64,000 nt of DNA, from positions 4,828,501 through 4,892,500 of the forward strand of contig NZ_LR134386.1 in the NCBI RefSeq assembly GCF_900637665.1, written 5' to 3'. The notes beneath the pieces were generated by a model, which made no database searches, was not told where the DNA came from, and saw nothing but the letters and a program-made list of their open reading frames with translations. The position numbers were made by a program, and so were the translations under genes. Below are positions 59,552 through 64,000 of this stretch, piece by piece. This DNA comes from Chryseobacterium nakagawai (GTDB taxonomy: Bacteria; Bacteroidota; Bacteroidia; Flavobacteriales; Weeksellaceae). How positions within the stretch are numbered: position 1 is the first letter of the stretch; each line of letters starts with the position of its first letter.

Positions 59552-59856
59552 TTTCCCGTCCTAATAGGAATAAGCTCTGTTAAAAGTCCGGCTGCTGCAT
59601 AAAACAGTCCATCATCACCAAGAACTTCCTCTTTACTTGTCAGAATACAGTTTTTAACCAGGATCTCCTGTCCTTTTTTCGGATCAGTTGACATAAACTT
59701 CATGGATTGACCTACTACAGACCTGGAAGGGACTAAGGCCAACACTTCAATTTCTTCTGTAGATTCGTCATTCATCGGAAGAATTAAGGATTTTAGTTTA
59801 TCACCATGCTCTTTTTTTAGAGCGTCTTTTGTTTCTTGAGATACGTTTTGTAACAT
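59536..59856 (-). CDS. tail-assembly chaperone, short form (gpG-like)
   Basis: The 106-residue zero-frame product (LQNVSQETKDALKKEHGDKL at the start) lies directly downstream of the tail tube gene, the normal place of the tail-assembly chaperone pair. Its sequence is not conserved enough for a family call by eye (MNDESTEEIEVLALVPSRSV). Support comes from the lambda-type frameshift heptamer GGGAAAG near its 3' end, which adds a C-terminal domain in a fraction of products. In lambda the short form gpG and the long form gpGT recruit the tape measure. Here no tape measure follows. Confidence 0.78.
   Translation of the reverse strand: MLQNVSQETKDALKKEHGDKLKSLILPMNDESTEEIEVLALVPSRSVVGQSMKFMSTDPKKGQEILVKNCILTSKEEVLGDDGLFYAAAGLLTELIPIRTGKFGTV
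59551..59557 (-). promoter_or_regulatory. slippery heptamer for programmed -1 frameshift
   Basis: On the - strand the bases read G-GGA-AAG in the zero frame, identical to the lambda G/GT heptamer. After a -1 slip the next codon is GTT. The zero-frame stop TAG follows at 59538-59536. Confidence 0.8.
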
Positions 59857-59894
59857 TTTTAAAGATTGTTTAAATATTAATTAATAGTTTGAAT

Positions 59895-60311
59895 TTATGG
59901 GAAAACATCAAGATCTACTTTTAAGGCAAATAGATCAAACTGCTTTTCTAGGCCCATGTCCCCAGTGACATCACGTCCGTTACTTTGGAATTTAGCCAGG
60001 ATTCTATCTACAACGATTACATTAAATTCATTAACGTATTCAACCGTGATAATAAAAGGTTTGATCTTTAACAGATCACCACCCGCAGCGCGTTCCAATG
60101 GAACCAAATCCGCCATCATAACAGTCATTGATGCAGATGGTGTTTTTTTACCCCAAGACCAGGATGTGGCGTTAACTCCTAAAGTATGATTTAATTGATG
60201 CTCCTGCTCATTTCCATAGGTAATGGATTTAACATTGATCGGAACTGCGTTGATTTGTACCTTGACATCAACACTGTCATAGGCTTTGCCATTTCTGATG
60301 ATATCACTCAT
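59895..60311 (-). CDS. phage tail tube protein
   Basis: The 138-residue protein fits a myophage tail tube: an N-terminal strand-rich start (VDVKVQINAVPINVKSITYG), a long loop (EHQLNHTLGVNATSWSWGKK), and the ending VEYVNEFNVIVVDRILAKFQ then EKQFDLFALKVDLDVFP. Its place directly after the DUF2586 sheath gene (2-base gap) and before the chaperone is as in P2-type tails. It forms the inner tube through which DNA passes. Confidence 0.78.
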   Translation of the reverse strand: MSDIIRNGKAYDSVDVKVQINAVPINVKSITYGNEQEHQLNHTLGVNATSWSWGKKTPSASMTVMMADLVPLERAAGGDLLKIKPFIITVEYVNEFNVIVVDRILAKFQSNGRDVTGDMGLEKQFDLFALKVDLDVFP

Positions 60312-60313
60312 GA

Positions 60314-61555
60314 TTATAATTGTGTTTTAAGGTTAACCGTTCCGTTAATTTCACCTACATTTCCTTTTGGAACCACCTTGAAGCCAATAGTAAGAACCTT
60401 AGCCACAATAACATCACTGTTAGGATCTACGTATGTTTTTCCGCCGGAAATTTCCCCAGCCCTTTGCATATCAGCAAAGACGCTATCGCCTAAAGCTTCA
60501 AGAGCTACAACTACACCTGGAAGTAATTTCCCTGTCTCAGGATTCACTGCCGGATCTGTTTTAACTTTTGGCAGGTATATAGTTCTTAAAAGTCTTCTAA
60601 CCTTTTTAGCTGTCCTTCCATACGCCACTGTATGCTCGTTTATGTTGTTTTCATCATCCAAAATAATTGGTGCACAAACGTGGTCATTATTAAATCTTAC
60701 ACCAGCTAGTCCGGTATAAGTAAGCCCAAACACATAACCTTTGTTTTCAAGTGTTTGAAGATCAGAATACTGTTCCTTTGTCAGCTTATGATTTGATAGC
60801 CCTGGATTAACAAGCAGTTTTTTAGGTCCGTTTGTAAGGTTTTTCGTTTCATTTTCCCCAATATTCTGATTAACAGAACATGAAGCACAAACACCTAAAA
60901 CAGTTCCAATGTTAGCATATTTCTGAGCATGTCCGGTCTTCTTTGAAGCAACATCATAATCCTGTCCAATTACTAATGTAACACCCTCAGCCGATAGATT
61001 TTCGATATCTCGTAAATCCGCAGAACTGGCAGCAGAACCTCCATAAGCGTATCCTTCAAGAAATACTGAAACAGGCATGAAATTTAATTCGGACCATTCT
61101 TCCAATACCTTCGCTTTTGCAATTGAATTATATACATCATCCGGCAAACCGTTAAGCATTGTTACCGTTGCAGCTTCAGGGAGATTAAGACCGATTGCAA
61201 TCTGCTTTATTTTTCCTTCTGCAAAAAGCAGTAATTTTTTGGCAGACTCATCACATAGATCCACAAGTTTTTTTGTCTGTTCTTCCAGGATTAAGTAACA
61301 TTCTGTTCCTATAGGTGCAAAACGGAAGAACTCAGATAGATGCTCATAAACATGAACATTGTTAGTACTGTCATACTCTTTTGTAATTCCAAGGCTTTCA
61401 ACATCTTCAATGTTGTAAACAGCCTTTGGAGTGCTAAATGTTAGGTTCGTTGGCTTTGGCCCGGTTAGGACCATTCCACTGATGGAATCATCACTACCAA
61501 GCCTGTTAGTACCAACTTTACCCTTTTTAAAATTTACACCGTTGATATTTGACAT
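60314..61555 (-). CDS. DUF2586 family tail sheath protein
   Basis: The 413-residue protein has the Bacteroidota DUF2586-type start (SNINGVNFKKGKVGTNRLGS, then SGMVLTGPKPTNLTF). A middle part reads AEGVTLVIGQDYDVASKKTG, where contractile sheath proteins carry an alpha/beta insertion. Its C-terminal KVRRLLRTIYLPKVKTDPAV and KVLTIGFKVVPKGNVGEING resemble the sheath's C-terminal arm, which laces neighbouring subunits. It is the contractile sheath that drives the tube. The tube gene follows 2 bases later. Confidence 0.85.
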   Translation of the reverse strand: MSNINGVNFKKGKVGTNRLGSDDSISGMVLTGPKPTNLTFSTPKAVYNIEDVESLGITKEYDSTNNVHVYEHLSEFFRFAPIGTECYLILEEQTKKLVDLCDESAKKLLLFAEGKIKQIAIGLNLPEAATVTMLNGLPDDVYNSIAKAKVLEEWSELNFMPVSVFLEGYAYGGSAASSADLRDIENLSAEGVTLVIGQDYDVASKKTGHAQKYANIGTVLGVCASCSVNQNIGENETKNLTNGPKKLLVNPGLSNHKLTKEQYSDLQTLENKGYVFGLTYTGLAGVRFNNDHVCAPIILDDENNINEHTVAYGRTAKKVRRLLRTIYLPKVKTDPAVNPETGKLLPGVVVALEALGDSVFADMQRAGEISGGKTYVDPNSDVIVAKVLTIGFKVVPKGNVGEINGTVNLKTQL

Positions 61556-61563
61556 AATGAAAT

Positions 61564-61773
61564 TTATTTAGGTTCATCATCTGAAGCGATTTTTTGACCT
61601 CTTTTGATGGTTTCAATTTTTCCCTCTTTTTCCCCTTCTTTTACTTTTGGAAGGCTATAGTTGGCCCAATTAAGATTGGTGAACCATTCACCGTCAGGGT
61701 TTAAATAAAGTTCCTTAACAGAGGGATTCTCTTTAAAGAACTTTTCAGAATATTCTTTCTGTACTTTATTCAT
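61564..61773 (-). CDS. small phage protein between capsid and sheath genes
   Basis: The 69-residue product is unassigned. It is charged, with SVKELYLNPDGEWFTNLNWA, and ends in a lysine/glutamate-rich tail (KEGEKEGKIETIKRGQKIAS). Short proteins of this sort between capsid and sheath genes may act in head completion or joining. It is 8 bases before the sheath gene and 11 after the capsid gene, so clearly part of the transcript. Confidence 0.6.
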   Translation of the reverse strand: MNKVQKEYSEKFFKENPSVKELYLNPDGEWFTNLNWANYSLPKVKEGEKEGKIETIKRGQKIASDDEPK

Positions 61774-61784
61774 GACTATAATTT

Positions 61785-62711
61785 TTAAGGTGCAACATTA
61801 TCAGAAACAATAGCCCCAAAACCATGCTCCTGGCGTTTATCACAAAGTCCATAACAGTGAAGTCTCAATTCAGATGTTGGATCTTTGGATCTTGTGTCTT
61901 GTTCCATTGGCTTTGAAAGTGTAATAACATCTTCAATATGGTACAGTGTACTTGGAGCATAGAAGAATGTTGAAGCCAGCTGATCTCCGGCTGCGTATTG
62001 CGCCCCCAATGATTTTAATACACCTGCTGCATTATAAGATGGTGCTGCTGTATTTTCAAAAATATTCAGGTTAAAGAATCTTTTCAATTCCCCTGTATTT
62101 TTGTCAATTTCCAGATCTCTGTAATTATTTGTATTTGCTCTGTCATACACTAAATCAGCTTTATGATCATCATTAAGGACAAAATAAAATTGATCTTTTT
62201 CCTTCAATCCAAGCTTTCTAATCTCTGTGAATAAAAACCTGTTAAGATCATTATATGTCATCCTTTTTCTACCTTCAAAAGCTTCTCCTGTAGTTCTGAT
62301 TACAGGCATTTTTCCAGCTTTATTCTGTTTTGGTGCCATTTTATTCAAAGCATAGTCACGTACTCCATACTTAAAGGAATTTGTATGCTCCACTCTGATT
62401 GAAGACTTTCTATCAAATGCCATTGCTCTAAGTTCCTTATCCGTATATTTTGTTGGAGTTGTATCCAATTTATCCCAAGGAATAAAATTTCTTTCCCCAG
62501 TCATTTCTAAAGCTTCAAAATCTTCAGTTGCATTGACTACGAACCCTACATTATTTGTAAGTTTTTGCATTTTGATACCATCAGTATCAATTGCAGCTAT
62601 ATTTGGTCTTTTCAAGACTGCAATAAAATTGTCGTTGTAGTTTCTAAAGTCTTCTAAAAGCTGTGGATCTACATAGGTTCTTGTCCACAGGCCTGATTCA
62701 AATTCTGCCAT
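61785..62711 (-). CDS. phage major capsid protein
   Basis: The 308-residue protein lies directly after the prohead protease/scaffold gene. It has FRNYNDNFIAVLKRPNIAAI, TEDFEALEMTGERNFIPWDK, VEHTNSFKYGVRDYALNKMA and, near the C-terminus, AGDQLASTFFYAPSTLYHIE then DVITLSKPMEQDTRSKDPTS. It resembles the HK97-fold capsid proteins of Bacteroidota Mu/P2-like phages. The order protease, capsid, small protein, sheath is standard. The exact family could not be tested. Confidence 0.78.
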   Translation of the reverse strand: MAEFESGLWTRTYVDPQLLEDFRNYNDNFIAVLKRPNIAAIDTDGIKMQKLTNNVGFVVNATEDFEALEMTGERNFIPWDKLDTTPTKYTDKELRAMAFDRKSSIRVEHTNSFKYGVRDYALNKMAPKQNKAGKMPVIRTTGEAFEGRKRMTYNDLNRFLFTEIRKLGLKEKDQFYFVLNDDHKADLVYDRANTNNYRDLEIDKNTGELKRFFNLNIFENTAAPSYNAAGVLKSLGAQYAAGDQLASTFFYAPSTLYHIEDVITLSKPMEQDTRSKDPTSELRLHCYGLCDKRQEHGFGAIVSDNVAP

Positions 62712-62713
62712 TT

Positions 62714-63886
62714 TTATGATTGATATTTAGCGTTAAACAATGTTTGGAATTTTTCCGGATCCTGCGTGGCTAATTTCTCTAAGCCCTTAGGATCTTCTTT
62801 TTGCCATTGAGCGAAATCCCAATTATCACGCCCTGATGCTACTTGATTCTTATCAGCATTTTGAATATGTGCCGAAATATTGGGAGCCACTGGCTTTACT
62901 ACATTTCCGAAAACCATTTCGAGAGCTTCAACTCCGGAAGTTGCACCAATGGATTCATAAGTTTTCCTTTCATCATCTGTGAAAGTTTTACCAAGACCAG
63001 CAGCAGCACCATCAATAATGGCTTTAATTCTTCCACTTTCATACTCTTTGAGTTTAGTTTCAGCGGTTGTTTTGGCGGTTTCAGCGGTTGTTTTAGCATT
63101 ATTCACCGCCGTGAATTCATTTTGTAATGATTCCAATACTGCTGTATCAGAACTTTGAGCATTTACGCCCTTCAGAGCGAATGCAGCAATTAATAACTGT
63201 TTCATATTGTTATCGTTAAAATTTTCTTGTGGTTGTTGTGATTGTGGTTGCAGTTGTGGAAAACCCATAAATGCACTTACTGCGGGCGAAGGAACAGATG
63301 TAAGTAAGGCAGCATACATATTGTATACTTCCGTTTCTCCAACATCTTCAGGAACGAAAGAAGGATAAACAGTATCAACTGAAGCGGGAATAACTTCTGA
63401 AACCAAACCAAGATCAAGAGCTTCCTGAGCACTTAACCAGGTGTCAGCTTCAAGCCATGTTCTGACTTCTTCTTTAGATTTTCCAGTTCTTAAGATTAAT
63501 TTATGTTCAAAGTTATCTTCCATTAATCGCAAAAGCTTAGCGCTTGACTCATGATCCTTTGCATTTCCATAGGAGCCACTTGAGGGTGCGTGAATCATCA
63601 CGTATCCATTATTAACTATTTTCACTTTTTTGGAGGATAGTATGATAACAGCACCCATCGAGGCGGCTAATCCATCTATAATAATAGTAATGTCTGCATT
63701 AGATCTTTCAATGGCATTACACATGAGATTTCCAGCGAAAACACTCCCGCCATAAGTATGCATTCTGATTGTAATTTCAGAATACTTGCTTTCAAGCATA
63801 TTTAAATAATATACGAAGTCCTGACCATCATATTCCCATATGGTTCCGTACATCGTGAGCGTATTGTCTTTAATTCCGAATATCAT
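62714..63886 (-). CDS. ClpP-like prohead protease fused to scaffold-like tail
   Basis: The 390-residue protein has an N-terminal ClpP-type serine protease domain: ITIRMHTYGGSVFAGNLMCN, IIIDGLAASMGAVIILSSKK with nucleophile Ser76, and YVMIHAPSSG with His99. The region 200-390 starts with a Q/P-rich linker (QLQPQSQQPQENF). A coiled-coil-like helix follows (AVNNAKTTAETAKTTAETKL) and continues to the C-terminus, the layout of scaffolding tails. During head assembly the protease would cut scaffold and capsid parts. The aspartate of the triad is not fixed by eye. It opens the visible phage transcript. Confidence 0.88.
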   Translation of the reverse strand: MIFGIKDNTLTMYGTIWEYDGQDFVYYLNMLESKYSEITIRMHTYGGSVFAGNLMCNAIERSNADITIIIDGLAASMGAVIILSSKKVKIVNNGYVMIHAPSSGSYGNAKDHESSAKLLRLMEDNFEHKLILRTGKSKEEVRTWLEADTWLSAQEALDLGLVSEVIPASVDTVYPSFVPEDVGETEVYNMYAALLTSVPSPAVSAFMGFPQLQPQSQQPQENFNDNNMKQLLIAAFALKGVNAQSSDTAVLESLQNEFTAVNNAKTTAETAKTTAETKLKEYESGRIKAIIDGAAAGLGKTFTDDERKTYESIGATSGVEALEMVFGNVVKPVAPNISAHIQNADKNQVASGRDNWDFAQWQKEDPKGLEKLATQDPEKFQTLFNAKYQS

Positions 63887-63930
63887 GTGTTCGATTGATT
63901 TTCAGCAAACTTAAAACACTAAAACACGGC

Positions 63931-63999
63931 TTAATAAATACTCCGCAAGGGTTGCCACTTTTTTAAAAAAGGGTCTCTAATTTTTGGAAGTTTGGCCAA
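63931..63999 (-). CDS. C-terminal fragment of a gene entering from the right edge
   Basis: A - strand frame is open from the right edge to a TAA at 63933-63931 and encodes LAKLPKIRDPFLKKWQPLRS then IY. It lies 44 bases before the prohead protease start and runs in the same direction, so it may be the tail of the next phage gene. Length is too short to name it, and it may be chance. Confidence 0.3.
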   Translation of the reverse strand: MAKLPKIRDPFLKKWQPLRSIY

Positions 64000-64000
64000 A

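Larger units (their letters stand above)
51339..64000 (-). mobile_element. contractile-tail prophage, structural module (right end outside window)
   Basis: Nineteen closely packed - strand genes, many overlapping by 1 to over 100 bases, encode capsid and tail proteins of a P2/Mu-like contractile phage. Found: prohead protease, capsid, DUF2586 sheath, tube, chaperone, DUF6046, gpD, gpV, gp25, baseplate J-like, LysM-like and tail-collar proteins, tailspike, holin and a spanin candidate. Not found: portal, terminase, integrase/transposase, repressor, endolysin, tape measure. The left border lies near 51330; att sites or target duplications cannot be seen because the right end is missing. Confidence 0.88.

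Noticed and set aside
60195..60719. 174-codon + strand ORF
   Set aside because: Antisense to the sheath gene and without recognisable domain or neighbours in the same direction.
62899..63099. 66-codon - strand ORF of repeated KQPLK-type residues
   Set aside because: Out-of-frame reading of the coiled-coil part of the prohead protease/scaffold gene.

Overview
The window reads as the chromosome of a low-GC member of the Bacteroidota, class Flavobacteriia, most probably Chryseobacterium or a close relative. The reasons are secreted proteins with type IX secretion (T9SS) C-terminal sorting domains, promoters with the Bacteroidota -7 element TAnnTTTG, almost no Shine-Dalgarno sites, and flavobacterial families such as GLPGLI, DUF4403 and a fused OPRT-OMPDC UMP synthase. 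The genus is an inference from overall resemblance; no marker gene was compared.

Layout. 1-2.7 kb: end of threonine synthase, folB, a DUF4403 protein, an RDD membrane protein and tRNA-Cys with its own promoter and terminator. 2.7-4.0 kb: a gene-poor stretch with four short hairpins, three of them followed on the + strand by an A-rich leader and a micro-ORF. 4.0-14.1 kb: a small secreted protein, a glycine-zipper lipoprotein, a polytopic membrane protein, chorismate synthase, two thioredoxin-fold proteins, a YkvA protein, the UMP synthase and a peptidase-M1-like/outer-membrane-barrel protein. 14.1-22.0 kb: four T9SS cargo genes around a 1075-residue outer-membrane barrel gene. 22.2-41.5 kb: housekeeping genes (dusB, deoC with an Lrp regulator, trmD-ndh, GH25 lysozyme, a nucleotidase, ABC-F, a TonB siderophore receptor with a PepSY partner, 1-Cys peroxiredoxin, MscS channel, sucC). 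41.8-46.5 kb: a type-I-secretion-like operon whose ABC protein has a degenerate ATPase domain. 46.5-48.9 kb: CLC channel, DUF423 and an unknown protein in one tight operon.

48.9-51.3 kb is an accessory strip: an orphan terminator, a 56-codon gene for a double-glycine-leader peptide with four cysteines, a GLPGLI protein and an acyltransferase-3 protein. From 51.3 kb to the right edge, all on the - strand, lies the structural half of a contractile-tailed (Myoviridae-like) prophage. Read in its own direction it runs: ClpP-like prohead protease fused to a scaffold-like tail, major capsid protein, DUF2586 sheath, tail tube, tail-assembly chaperone, DUF6046, gpD, a spanin-like lipoprotein, gpV, gp25-like wedge, holin, LysM-like protein, baseplate J-like protein, tail-collar protein and a pectate-lyase-fold tailspike. 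Terminase, portal, integrase or transposase and endolysin are not in the window.

The best discoveries are in the accessory part. The phage chaperone gene carries a GGGAAAG slippery heptamer, the same heptamer used by lambda gpG-GT, leading into a 66-codon -1 frame that ends exactly on the next start codon. A lipoprotein with a C-terminal membrane helix, overlapping gpD, looks like a one-piece spanin. No tape-measure gene is present where one is expected. The GG-leader cysteine peptide sits about 3 kb from an exporter operon whose NBD has lost its signature, Walker B and H-loop residues.
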